A stretch of DNA of 64,000 nt from Siphonodentalium dalli. Lineage: Eukaryota > Mollusca > Scaphopoda > Gadilida > Siphonodentaliidae. The notes beneath the pieces were generated by a model. That model did not search any database, was not told where the DNA came from, and saw only the letters and a program-made list of their open reading frames with translations. The first letter of the stretch is position 1. Every line of letters begins with the position of its first letter. The translations under genes and the position numbers were made by a program. Below, piece after piece: positions 35,595-47,115 of the stretch. Location: the NCBI GenBank assembly GCA_032622095.1, contig CP136065.1, forward strand, positions 244,527,474 through 244,591,473, given 5' to 3'.

Positions 35595-38112
35595 TCTATA
35601 TCTATATTTGCGAATGTCTGTCTGTCTGTCTGTCTGTATGTGTTCTATAGAAATTCACAGGGGCCATCTAGATGATGCAAAAGGGGTCTACTAGCAGTAG
35701 CTTTTTACGAGAAAGATAATGGTCGGGGTTATAATTTTCTAAAGTGACGCCGTTGTTGTCAGGGGCAGAAAAGGGGGAGGGGCAGAAAACAAATTTGTCG
35801 AAGATTGCCACAAAACTTATATATAATCATCCCCATAATATGAGGAATCTAATGGCGTGGTTTAAATATGTCAAACGTGGCCTCGTTTGAGTCAGGGATC
35901 AACGGAAGGGGAGAGGGGCACCAAAATTGATAAAACTAATTTTAGCGCCGATTTCCACCAAATTGATATATATTCTTCCTCATGATACAAGGAATCTAAT
36001 TGTGCAATTTAACAACGCCAAATTGTTGTTTTTGGGTGAGAGATTGGGGGGGGCAATAAATTTGATAATAAGTCGCCGATTGCCACCACACTTATACAAA
36101 ATCATCCCCATGGTATGAGGAGTCTAATGGTGTGGCTTTTATCTGTCAAATGTGGCCTCATTCGAGTCAGGGTTGCATTGAAAGGGACAGGGGCACCAAA
36201 ATTGATGCACAATATTTTTAGCGCCAATTTCCACCAAATTGATACACGTTCTTATGCCATAGTGGTGATGTTTGGTGAGATATGGAGAGGGCAGGGATTG
36301 GCACAAGATTTGATAAAAAAAATTGTTTAGTTGATGTTTATCACCAAACTTATAAACAATCATCTCCATGATATCAGGAGTGTAATCGTGTGGTTTAAGG
36401 ATGTCACAGGTGGGCCATTCGAGTCAGTGGTGTATAGAGATGAGAGGGAAACAAAAATTTATCTATATGTTTAGTGCCGATTTCCACCAGATTGATACAT
36501 ATTCTTCTCCGTGATACGAGGAATCTTATCGTGTGGTTTAGATACACCAAATTTGTGCCCTATGGGTGAGAGATATGGGGACCTTAAATTTGATACGAAT
36601 TTGTATACTCGCCAATTTTTACCAATTTCATATATATGCATCTCTAATCTCTAATGAGTCTTAGTGTGTGCAGCTTGAGACCGAAATAGGGACGGGAGGG
36701 TCACCAAAACTGATACAAAATATGTTTAGTACCAATTACCATCAAATTCAGACACGTTCTTCTCAAATGATACAAGAAATGAAATCGTGCTGTCTGTCTT
36801 TTTGTCTGTCTGTGTGCGTTCTATATATAACTTCACGCGGTACAATCGAGATGGCACAAAGGCGTTGTAAAAGGGGTAACTTTTGACGCTGTTGGTGGGA
36901 GGGGAAATTTAAAAAATATGGTGAAATAGTTTTGTCGCTGATTTCCACCAAACGAATACATAATCACCTTCGCAACATGGCGTTGTTCGAGTCAGCGTTG
37001 CATCAACAATTGATTTAATAAACCAAATTCCACCAAATTCATACACGTTTTTCTCTAATAATATACCATGAATTAAATAACATTTGGTGTCGTTTGCGTC
37101 ACGGATGGCGAGCGGATATGCCCTCATTGATAAGATTGCTATTCGCCGATATCAACATATAAGTTATATACAGTCACCAGGCCATCTCCATATCATTTTA
37201 AGTAGTTGGGCGTTCACATTTCACAATCCCGACATATGGTGACCCACATAAATCACTTGAACAATTATATCTTCTTAACAGTCATATTTATATGGGAATG
37301 GCAAACTGGCAAACTGAGAGACCTCGAACCGTCAGAGGATTGCATATATATAATAACAAAATTTAGTCTGTTCCATTCAATACAGTTTCCACAAAAAGTT
37401 ACAATTTGTCAGGAGATATGGAAGGCCTGTTCAAAAATAGTGGTCACAGTGTGCAGTCAAATATAGTTTCTTCTGATATACAAGAAAATGCAGTTAGTAG
37501 CACAATACTTTTCAGGATCCTACCAATACTGACATCTGACAAGGGTTTTAGAACAGACCCATCGACTGACATAAACAACTCAAAATCTCGCTCTGTGCCT
37601 GGCACATGTAGCTGATATATGTGCGCAGCAACATTTCGTTTAAACTAAAAATAATTAGCCAATATATAGCACCATGAACAAAGGAGCACCTGGAAATTTC
37701 TTTGAAACATCTGTATCTTCATGGAGATATGCTAGCCAGGTGTCCTCGAGATCTTAGTCCAACCCACTAGATTGATTGATACATCTCAACATGTAAAACC
37801 AAATTATCATCTTTTATCGAACTAATGTGTTTATAATGTTCATGTATCATATTATAACGTCTAATGTATACGCAGTTGTAAATAAATAAATACTTCATTA
37901 TTGGTCGAACGGATTAATCGCGATAAACAGAATGACAATTGACAAGGTGAGCCACTACTTATATTCCACGACTGTAATAATCATGTTTTGTGATGCTATT
38001 TGAATATACAATTTATGAGAAAACGTATAACACTTTAAGCAAGAGCATTCTCTATTCCCAACAAATATCCACAGCATACATTAACCTGGGCAACGCCGGG
38101 TAACCCTGCTAG
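35595..38112 (+). mobile_element. Helitron-type element, non-autonomous, ~2.5 kb
   Basis: The 5' end is A|TCTATATCTATATTTGCG followed by TCTG repeats. The 3' end has a short hairpin (ACCTGG-GCAACG-CCGGGT, 38084-38101), seven bases, then CTAG|T at 38109-38112. TC start, hairpin, CTRR end and insertion between A and T are Helitron hallmarks. The interior is made of degenerate ~140-280 bp units (phrases GATTTCCACCAAATTGATAC and GAGGAATCTAAT), and the TCTG-led block restarts near 36793. No Rep/helicase frame is visible. Confidence 0.65.
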
Positions 38113-38224
38113 TATACTATAATTTCACACTCACCATTTTCGTGACCTGTCAATAATGGCGTCTAACAAAATACTCAAACATGCTGTAAAAAATCATCTG
38201 AAATGTGGATAGAGTCGGAACGGA

Positions 38225-38325
38225 AATGGCAATAGAATCGATTCAATACAACTGTTTATAGCCCCATCGCCACTAGAGCATAATGCGCCAGGCACCTCAC
38301 CAACTGAGCCACGTGGTGCCATTTC
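38225..38325 (-). repeat. Possible tRNA-derived SINE relic
   Basis: On the minus strand GTGGCTCAGTTGGTGAGG (38312-38295) resembles an RNA polymerase III A box. A GAATCGATTC word ~70 bases downstream is a poor B box. Weak evidence. Confidence 0.25.
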
Positions 38326-39339
38326 GACGTCTGAAGATTACGTGTTGCTTTAATGAGACGAACAGGTGACTCACAGCAGGTACACATTTTATAGGGGGCG
38401 CAGACAACAGTAATTCAAATATCGTGATCTCCCACCGGGACGTGAGTACTGTATTACTACGCCGTCAGAGTGATTAACTCAAATTAGTCCACTCATTTCC
38501 AAGAGGGTCCTTAAGCGGAGACGAATCTATTATACAAACCCCCAGCCTACCCCATTCATCATGGCACCGTGGCTGGAGACCTGCCAGGTGTGTCGGGTCT
38601 ATCGGGGCTGTGGTTAACGCAGTGGGGTGTTACTAATTATACAGGCGAATCTATTATTCAAACCCTCAGACTATATCATTACGTCCTCCGTGTGTATACT
38701 CAGCTACTGTTTCTTGGTATTCAATGGGTGCGTGGATGTCTTATTTATATAAATGGGGATGTTTGGGACACATTAAAAGTTGTAGTGCGACCCCGAGGCC
38801 GAGTCCGGTAAACGGTCTATATATAGTTTGGGAATTGAATTTCGTTTATTGTCGTTTACATTATTATTTCATGCTGCGGGCGTCTCTCGCGACATGTTTG
38901 ATTGACCCATGGTTTGTTATTCGCATGCCAAAAAGTGTAAGCCGATTAATTCTAACGGGAATTCGCGCGTTAACCATTAGCGCGCTGTGCGTTATGTGTT
39001 TCTAGTGTTCTTTAACCTTCTTTGTTGCACTGTTATTTGAACATCGTTCGTTTATTTCCACGTGACATAAATCGGAATGCTATCTACTATTATACTGCAC
39101 GGGGATTTGACGATTGTATAAGAAATTTAATTCTAACATGAATCCTACGAGGTGTTTGTTTATATCGGGGTTAAACATGTTATTTAGTATCGTTTAGTGA
39201 ACTTTTTCATTTAGTTATACGCGACAAATATCGGCATGTTATATTCTAAATGAATTTGGATGGTAATTATTAACCAATTCCCACGTTACTTCTTCGTGCT
39301 GTTTGTAAATATTGACTTTTGGGACCGTAGTTTAATCAA

Positions 39340-40120
39340 CACTGATGAGACCATATTCTAATTTTAATTAACCCTCATAATGTGACCATATATTTATTCT
39401 TTAATTAAGTCACGTTACCATAGTTTAATCGACCTTAATGGGACCATATTTCAATTACCCCCATGGGTCCATATTTTAATTAACCCTCACGGGACTATAT
39501 TTTAACTAACCATCAAGGTACAATTTAACTAACCATCATGTGACCATACACTCTTAGAACAAATGTGTATAAAAACTACACAATATGTGTTACATTTGAT
39601 CTTAAACAAAATTGTGTAGAAATGCAACATGACATAATGTGTCGGTGGAATTTTCTCAACATTGAATATGAGTGAATATGTGAGTATATTATATTTAATA
39701 GATGAGATATGTTCTATTTGAGACATAAACCTCGTAAAAGCTGCCATAATAAAAAATTGGCAGCTGCTTTTAAACTTTGTGCTACACAATTATGTGTTAT
39801 TCAGTTTTTACACAAACATAGTGTATAACAAAGTTTAAAGCTGCTGCCAATTGTTTGTTCTGTTGTAGTCTTTACGAGTTTTGTGTCTCCAATAGAACAC
39901 ATTTCATCTAATAACTATGATACACTCACATATTCAATCATATTCAACGTTGATGATATTCCACCGACACATTTAATAATTATATGTCATGTGTCATTTC
40001 TACACAATTTTGTTTAAGATCAAATGTAACACATTTTGTGTAGTATTTATACACATTTGTTCTAAGAGTGTATTTTAATTTACCTTCATAGAACCATTAC
40101 ATGTATTTGAATTAATCCGT
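39340..40120. repeat. Degenerate ~35 bp tandem array, interrupted by a MITE
   Basis: Units like 'GGGACCATATTTTAATTAACCCTCAT' repeat about seven times up to 39546 and resume after 40071. Confidence 0.6.
39549..40070. mobile_element. TA-flanked palindromic MITE, 522 bp
   Basis: It starts CACTCTTAGAACAAATGTG and ends with the reverse complement, flanked by TA (39547-39548, 40071-40072). Nearly the whole element is self-complementary. TA duplication suggests mobilisation by a Tc1/mariner-type transposase. Confidence 0.85.
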
Positions 40121-40241
40121 ATGAGAGGTCAAATCAGGAGTGCATTACCTGAGACCATTCTTAGATCAGCATTTACGCCTTCCTAGGGGGTATATTGGCA
40201 AGTATATCTGACCCTGTCGCAAGAGGTGGTGGACCAAATTA

Positions 40242-40320
40242 AGGTTCAAGTACGCAAACACCGATCACGTTTCTAATCACATTTAGTATATAACGTGCTC
40301 GGTGTTTGCGTACTTGAACC
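40242..40320. repeat. Short hairpin, ~28 bp stem
   Basis: GGTTCAAGTACGCAAACACC pairs with GGTGTTTGCGTACTTGAACC, extending to CACGTT/AACGTG, with a loop of about 20 bases. Confidence 0.8.
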
Positions 40321-41063
40321 ATGTTACGAAGATCGCAAATTTGTGCCCGATTTTAGTGTGCATGCTATTTCATGCGCTATTCAGACAACTATTTCAAATG
40401 AAATTATAAAAAAAATATCACATAAACAACTACATAGTTGTTACCTATATACAGATTTTTCACAATTACCACATTAAAGTGATATGTCTATATATATATA
40501 TGGCTACTAATATGATCTTGAGGGCGTTACCATTTCTGACTATGGTTTTCTTGTTCCTCCTGGCGCCGTGGCTGTAGACCTCATCAGGTGTGGCGGGTCT
40601 ATCGGGAGGCGGTTAACGAGGGGGCGCTGGTGTTGTGGGGGGGGGGGGGGTGTCACTACATATACAGGCGAATGTATCAGCCAAACCCCTGAGGCTACCT
40701 TATTAAACATGGCATTCTGTCAGGCTCGTGTCGGGTCTAACAGGGCGGCGGTTAACGCGAAAGGGGGTGTCACTACACATACATGCGAATATATTATCCA
40801 AACCGGGCCCCTTATAATCACCCAATCATGATAACACCGTGACAGGGAGACTGTCAGATTTCCTCATCTGTCATGACACGGTGACTGGAGACCTGCCAAG
40901 TGTGACAGGATACGGCCGATTATAACATCCACACACTTTTGCTTTCCCCATCCAACACGCCGCCAAACCTTCGCGCACCTGGGGTGTTGGCATTATTCGG
41001 GACAGCGACGTGGCTATAGAGGGTGATTTTGGATGTGTCAATATAAAAACCTCAAGCTTTCTT

Positions 41064-42428
41064 AGGCCCGTTCCAAACGACGGATTTTTGTCGACTCGAA
41101 TCTAATTGTATTAAATCCGTTGGTGATGCGTCTGCGGTCAATTTTGTTACAGACGGACGCATCTTTGTCGCGTCGAATCTAATACATCGGTAGATTTATT
41201 TAAAGGTGGATTCCCGGTTACCGTCAAAAATGGTCACGCGTAGATATAGAGGCCTATATATACCGGTATATGTTATACATATATATACTAAAATACAGTA
41301 TAAATTATGTATATATATATATATATATATATGTCATATATGCGCGACTGCAGCGCGAATATATGTGCTCATGTATATGATAATGTATATATAGTACATA
41401 CATATATATAATATACTATAATAGGCGCTACAAATAAATGTTATATCGTGCAACAAATTGCCATATATGTGTATACCATGCATGTGAATACCGGCATACA
41501 AGAATTATTATAAATCATAGGCTACCACCCTATATCCTTTATAATAAGGAATACCGGTATATATGAATTATTATAAATCATAGGCTACTATCCCTACCCC
41601 TCATAATAAGTAATACGGTTTATATGAATTATTATAAATCTGAGGCTACCACTCTGCCCCTTATAATAAGGAATACCGGAATATATGAATTATTATAAAT
41701 AAGAGGTTACCACCCATATACCCCGCATAACAAGTAATGCCAGTATATATGAATTATTATAAATCAGTGGTACCACCCATAACCCTTATAATAAGTAATA
41801 CCGGTATATATTAATTATTATACATCAGAGACTACCACCCCTATCCCTTACAATACGGAATATCAGTCTATATGAATTATTATAAATCAGTTGCTACAAC
41901 CCATATCCCTTATACCGGTATATATGAATTATTATAAATAATTGATACTATATTCATTATAAGATGTGAGTCAGTGACATGCCATGTTCGTTGAGAAATC
42001 AAACTACCATAATAATTACAATGTTCACAATGTTACCTAAGCAATTCTTATAGATATATCTTTCTTTATAACAAAGAGAGCGTGCGACAAATGACGTCAT
42101 GTGGGTATTTCCGCAGATAAGGGGAACTCTCTCATTATTATACCATTATCATATCATTATCATATCATTTGCATTCGTTATTCGGCAACTTTCGGCTCTT
42201 CTCGTCACATGTATTAGATTCGAGTCGACAAAAATCCGTCGTTTGAAACCAAGACGGATTTCAGACGCATCACCGACGAAGATTCGTCTGAATTGGACGG
42301 AGATTCGTCTGTGATGCGTCTGACACGGATCTAATTGTTTCAAACGTCGCATTCTAGACGCATTTAATACAATTGTGGGTCTGGTATTAGATTCGAGTCG
42401 ACAAAAATCCGTCGTTTGGAACGGGCCT
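41064..42428. mobile_element. TIR element with AGGCCCGTTCCAAACGACGG ends, ~1.37 kb
   Basis: AGGCCCGTTCCAAACGACGG and the following GATTTTTGTCGACTCG at the left are mirrored at 42385-42428. An extra right-end copy lies at 42212-42250, and GACGCATC-type subterminal repeats are present. The interior holds a (TA)n tract (41300-41335) and a 61-62 bp tandem array (41500-41945). No target duplication could be decided and no transposase is present. Confidence 0.75.
41500..41945. repeat. 61-62 bp tandem array, about seven units
   Basis: Each unit contains ATGAATTATTATAAATCA, GGCTACCACCC and CCTTATAATAAGGAATACCG. It is located inside the TIR element. Confidence 0.85.
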
Positions 42429-42675
42429 CACGGGTTCGAAATTTCCAACCTGACTCCCCCTATGTATGGTTAGAAAACTTCCAACTGATGGGACTTGATT
42501 GTACCCGTGTATCAATAAGTCCATGAGAACAAACACCTGTTGTTAAGAGGAAGCGGAAGTGGCTCTCATAACGTTGTAAACGCATGCGTCACACCTGTCT
42601 GGGAACTCAATCAGTTTCATAACCAGCATCCAGGTGGTACCCCATTAACTGTGTCAGACTGAAAGTCTGAGTTTC

Positions 42676-42795
42676 GTGTGCCTTTCATTTGCAGAATGAG
42701 GTCCCCCAGAAGGTGAATTTAGTGACGCTATCTCGCATTGCGGGTTAGCATAACTAAATTCACCCTCTGTGGACCTCATTCTGCTTAGGCCTCAT
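42676..42795. mobile_element. Hairpin MITE, family A, copy 2
   Basis: CATTTGCAGAATGAGGTCC...AGGTGAATTTAGTGACGCTA pairs with TAACTAAATTCACCCTCTGT GGACCTCATTCTGC; same family as 25511-25670. Confidence 0.75.
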
Positions 42796-42954
42796 CTTCT
42801 CACGAAAGTTTCTTTAGTATCAAATTTCCATAGAAACTTCTTCACTTAGATTCTATTTCTTGGCAGACGACACACTGTATAATCGAGGTTCCCATTGGGT
42901 GTACATCACAATATTCACCATTTGGGAACTTCAATCTGAGTCTATATCTCCCAT

Positions 42955-43062
42955 AGCAGATGAGGCCATGCAAATTGAGGTTCACAGAGGGTGAATTTAG
43001 TAATGCTAGACCGCTATGCAGGATAGCCTCACTAAATTCACCATCTGGGGACCTCATAGGAA
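42955..43062. mobile_element. Hairpin MITE, family A, copy 3 (degenerate)
   Basis: AGAGGGTGAATTTAGTAATG pairs with CCTCACTAAATTCACCATCT, followed by GGGGACCTCAT. The outer ends are more diverged than in the other two copies. Confidence 0.7.
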
Positions 43063-43394
43063 ATGTTCAGATAATAACATTAACAAACGACCTCATTATC
43101 TGAACACGAATCATTCAGCTTTTGTGTTATCCTATTTTTTTCAGTCTGTCGTCTGCTTTTATTACGTGAACACCCCTTAATTAATAATAGACTGTTCCAA
43201 TGATACTTTTATAACTGGATAATCAATATAGGGTTTAAGTTATCGCTCTGTGGTTGTTTTGACCTGCTGACTGTCTTATGATGTTGATGGGGCATAATGA
43301 TGTCGTTAAAATGCGCGGTAGTTCCTTCAGCCATATCAAGGAAAAAATCAGATACGATCTAGCGGCTGACACGACGAAAAACATCAAAAAAACA

Positions 43395-44565
43395 AACAAT
43401 CAAAACTACACCCCCATGTTACCATGACAACAGCTAGTTACTACACGTCGAACCTCAATAAAATAAAAAATCCAGCGTATACCCTATGTTACCATGATAA
43501 CAGCTAGTTACTTCACGTCGATCCTCAATAAAACAAACAATCCATAGTACACCCCATGTTACCATGACAACAGCTAGATACTTCACGTCGATCCTCAATA
43601 AAAACAAACAATCAAATGTATACCCCATGTTACCATGACAACAGCTAGTTACTACGCGTCGATCCTCAATAAAACAAACAATCAAAAGTATACCCCATGT
43701 TACCATGATAACAGCTAGTTAATACACGTCGAACCTCAATACATCAAACAATCAAAAGTATACCCCACGTTACCATGACAACAGCTAGTTATTACACGTC
43801 GAACCTTAATAAAACAAACAAAAGTATACCCATGTTACCATGACAACAGGTAGTAGTACACGTCGAACATCAATAAAACAAACAATCAAAAGTATACCCC
43901 CATGTTACCATGGCAACAGCTAGTTACTTCACGTCGAACCTCAATACATCAAACAATCAAAAGTATAGACCATGTTGCCATGGCAACAGCTAGTTACTAC
44001 ACGTCGAACATCAATAAAACGAACAGTCAAAAGTATTCCATGGTACCATGACAACAGCTAAATACTTCACGTCGATCTTCAATAAAACAAACAATCAAAA
44101 GTACACCCCATGTTACCATGGCAACAGCTAGTTACTACACGTCGAACACCAATAAAACAAACAATCAGAGTTATACACCATGTTACCATGACAACAGCTA
44201 GTTACTACACGTCGAACATCAATAAAACAAACAATCAAAAGTATACCACATGTTACCATGGCAACAGCTAGTTACTACACGTCGAACCTCAATAAAACAA
44301 ACAATCAGAGTTATACATCATGTTACCATGACAACAGCTAGTTACTACACGTCGAACCTGAATAAAACAGAAAATCAAAAGTATACCCCTTGTTACCATG
44401 ACAACAGCTAGATACTTCACGTCGATCCTTAACAAAACAAACAATCAAAAGTATACCCCATGTTACCATGGTAGCAGCTAGTTACTATACGTCGATCTCA
44501 AATAAAACAATCAAAAATATACCCCCATGTTGCCAATACCAACAGCTAGTTACTAAACGTCGATT
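43395..44565. repeat. ~70 bp minisatellite, about 17 units
   Basis: The unit contains CATGTTACCATGACAACAGC, TAGTTACTACACGTCGAACC, and TCAATAAAACAAACAATC. Units vary by point changes and small indels. Open frames on the minus strand are repeat artefacts. Confidence 0.92.
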
Positions 44566-45104
44566 CTATCCACAAGCAGTAGTGGGCGTTGAACACTGTA
44601 AGTTCTTGTTCAAACTGTTAACTTCAAGTTGTAAATTTGGCATAAACGTCAATAAGTTCGGGGTTCAACTCGCAGTTCGCGTTCAATAGATATATGTATA
44701 CATGTAGCTGCGATCGGAACACGGAGACAAATGAGTTACGATAAAACATGCCTTATATGTTTCAAGGAAATAGCTCTGCTATGTCTTTCATGGTATACAA
44801 CACCGGTATCTGCGCCACGTGTTTGGTGTGCAAAAACTAAACAAAAACAAAAACAAAGCAATTTCGATTTTCAATACATTTTCATTGAGCTTGTGGTGAT
44901 CACCTCACACAAAACATCATACAAAATAACAGTCATGTCTTAGGACGCGATATACGTTAAAGAGTATCTGTGTTCAATTTGTATTTGTAAGACCCACACC
45001 AGTTCGATATTTTCCAACATGCTTATATTTTATAAAGTGGCAGTTGGGATATAACAGCTACCAGTTTGAAACATATCGTCAAGTTAATACGAACGGCAAC
45101 ATTG

Positions 45105-46268
45105 AAAACAAAGGTTAGTCAACAGTTTGTCCACAGGGTGACCAACTTAGCTTAGTCATCACGACTAAGACAGCCAATTAGGTCACAATATATAGGATGA
45201 TGTTAGTGATAACGACTAAGAAATGGTTAGTCAAAGCGACTAATTAGGCCATTAGAATACAATTGTGTTAGTCAAAATTACCAGAATTGAGTCATAATGA
45301 CTAAATTATCTGAGTCACTGGGAATTTTAAATTGTAATATGAAGGAAATTGTGAGCAAATAATTTTCAATACTCAGCCAGATTATATATTATCCAGAAAA
45401 GAGACCGAATTGAAAGCGGGAGAAACTTTGAATCCAGTCTCTAAACACAGATTTCAATACTAATCTGTTGAGGGGTATAACAATAGTTTGTGGTATAGCT
45501 CATTTATCCGAGATGTCTGTGGTGTCACAAATAAGAATCGTTTATCCATATAGTGTAGCCTTTGATGTGGGAGTGCATTTCTGATATATATGCCATTATA
45601 CCCTACCATCATATTCGTTCAATTATAAATCCAATAGAACGGCGAACTTGGAAATTGAATATTTAGCAATGGATACTAATCATAAGTTAACCCTTTACCC
45701 AACAGAACGGCCCTGTGCCAATGCATTCTCTTATATATGCGAGTCGACCACAGGTCGCCTCGCATATATAAGAGAATGCATTGGCTTAACACATATTAAA
45801 CATGATAAAATTGTCAAAGTATGTAGAAAAATATTATAAAAATTGTTAAAAAATGTAAGAAAAAATTGTAAAAAGTGTTAAAAAAAGATTTGTTTAGGCC
45901 AATGCATTCTCTTATATATGCGAGACGACCTATTGTCGACTGAGAATGCTTTGGCACAGGGCATAACTGTAACCATCACAATGTGGTCAGTGGTTCCAAT
46001 GATATCCATATTTGTATGGTGTTATTGAGACAGACCCAAGATATTTTCGGCTGTTGAAGCTTTATTTGGCCGTTTTTGGCCGTTTTGTTGGGTAAAGGGT
46101 TAAGGCAGTGTTGCAATGAGAGTTATTCTTTGTGTAACTTATTCACTGTGACTAACACCAGAGTTAGTCGTAGTGACTCACTGAAATGTGTGGGTTTGTC
46201 AAAGTCACTCCAAATGCTTGTGACTAACCCAAAGTTAGTCATATTGACCCGACTTTTTTCTCAGTGAA
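45105..46268. repeat. TTAGTCA-rich region, possible older element
   Basis: Words such as GGTTAGTCA, ACGACTAA and TTAGTCATATTGACCC are scattered at 45105-45320 and 46135-46268, in both orientations, on either side of the piggyBac-like MITE. This may be one older element split by it. 44566-45104 and 45321-45686 show nothing recognised. Confidence 0.4.
45691..46099. mobile_element. piggyBac-like MITE, 409 bp, TTAA-flanked
   Basis: It starts CCCTTTACCCAACAGAACGG and ends CCGTTTTGTTGGGTAAAGGG, with TTAA at 45687-45690 and 46100-46103. TTAA duplication with CCC..GGG ends is diagnostic of piggyBac. Inside is a strong hairpin (45717-45786, CCAATGCATTCTCTTATATA) and a degenerate second hairpin arm. 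Confidence 0.85.
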
Positions 46269-46562
46269 GGCGACTCTTCTCTCGATACAAAAATACACAC
46301 AAAATACAGTGGCATCTGTCATTCTCTAGCGAAATCTCTTCAGAAGAAATTGGAAAAGTTGCTGTGTTCGATAATCAACAAATAGTGCACAAAATTACTT
46401 AGTAAGTACAGTGGCATGGCGAGTGTCGTGAGATACAATGGTATTCATTCCAAATCACTCGATATAGAAAAGGGACTATACAAGGATATATCATGTCACC
46501 TTTTCTATAATGACGATCTTCTCCAAAGCAGCCGAAGGTCTAAACATCGATACTGTCTATTA

Positions 46563-46856
46563 TAGTTGCCCTACCACCGCCGGTGATATATGCTTGTTAT
46601 CTTATTCCGAAAGGAGCATGGAATGATGAAGAACATGCTAAATATATGTCACAACTACAGTATAACTTGGAAATTCGAGTACTCTTTTTCCAAAATCGAG
46701 GCAGTTGACTTCGGGCCAAATACATTCCGCTCAGGGAAAGCACGAGACATCTCGAGGTGGAAACTCGGCGAAAGAAGTGGAAAGCGTGGTACATCTTTGG
46801 ATACCCCAAAAACAGAAGTCCGATCGTCAACCAAATGTTTACAGAGCATGTGAATT
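46563..46856 (+). pseudogene. Unrecognised decayed coding fragment
   Basis: Two neighbouring frames give protein-like text: LLSYSERSME, then HAKYMSQLQYNLEIRV, and EVETRRKKWKAWYIFGYPKN followed by RSPIVNQMFTEHVN and a stop. The composition looks like real protein but I do not know the family, and there are at least two interruptions. It may be a chance mosaic. Confidence 0.25.
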
Positions 46857-47019
46857 AATGCGTAAAACCGTTTTCAGTGTGTGTAGGTCGGCCAACACAC
46901 AATAGCTATCGCCTTTCTCTCAGCTTTTCGTAATAAAGCATGTGTTGTTCTCTCCCAAAAGCTTTATATGGCTGTGAGATGCGGTATCAGCTATCAGGCG
47001 CAAATTTCCTGCAACTCGA

Positions 47020-47115
47020 AGATAGATTTAGATAGATTTTATTTGTACAATAACATAGCATCATACAGTTAAACTAAAGGTACAAAATTAATGATATTGT
47101 ACAGGGACGGCATGG
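47020..47115 (-). mobile_element. Possible LINE 3' end (ATCT-type tail)
   Basis: On the minus strand GTACAAATAAAATCTATCTAA ends in an ATCT-like microsatellite, the style of CR1/L2-like 3' tails. No coding part is seen. The rest of 46270-48496 holds no recognised gene; a 116-codon frame at 47610-47960 is unsupported. Confidence 0.3.

Larger units (their letters stand above)
38525..40910. repeat. Dispersed ~120 bp repeat family around 'CACCGTGGCTGGAGACCTGCC'
   Basis: Related blocks at about 38525-38660, 40555-40700, 40720-40805 and 40840-40910 share ATGGCACCGTGGCTGGAGAC, GGTGTGGCGGGTCTATCGGG, GGTTAACG and TATACAGGCGAAT. The function is unknown; they may be decayed minisatellite or element pieces. 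38661-39335 between them holds no recognised gene. Confidence 0.55.

Noticed and set aside
43455-43706. Repetitive 83-codon minus-strand frame
   Set aside because: Produced by the 70 bp minisatellite.
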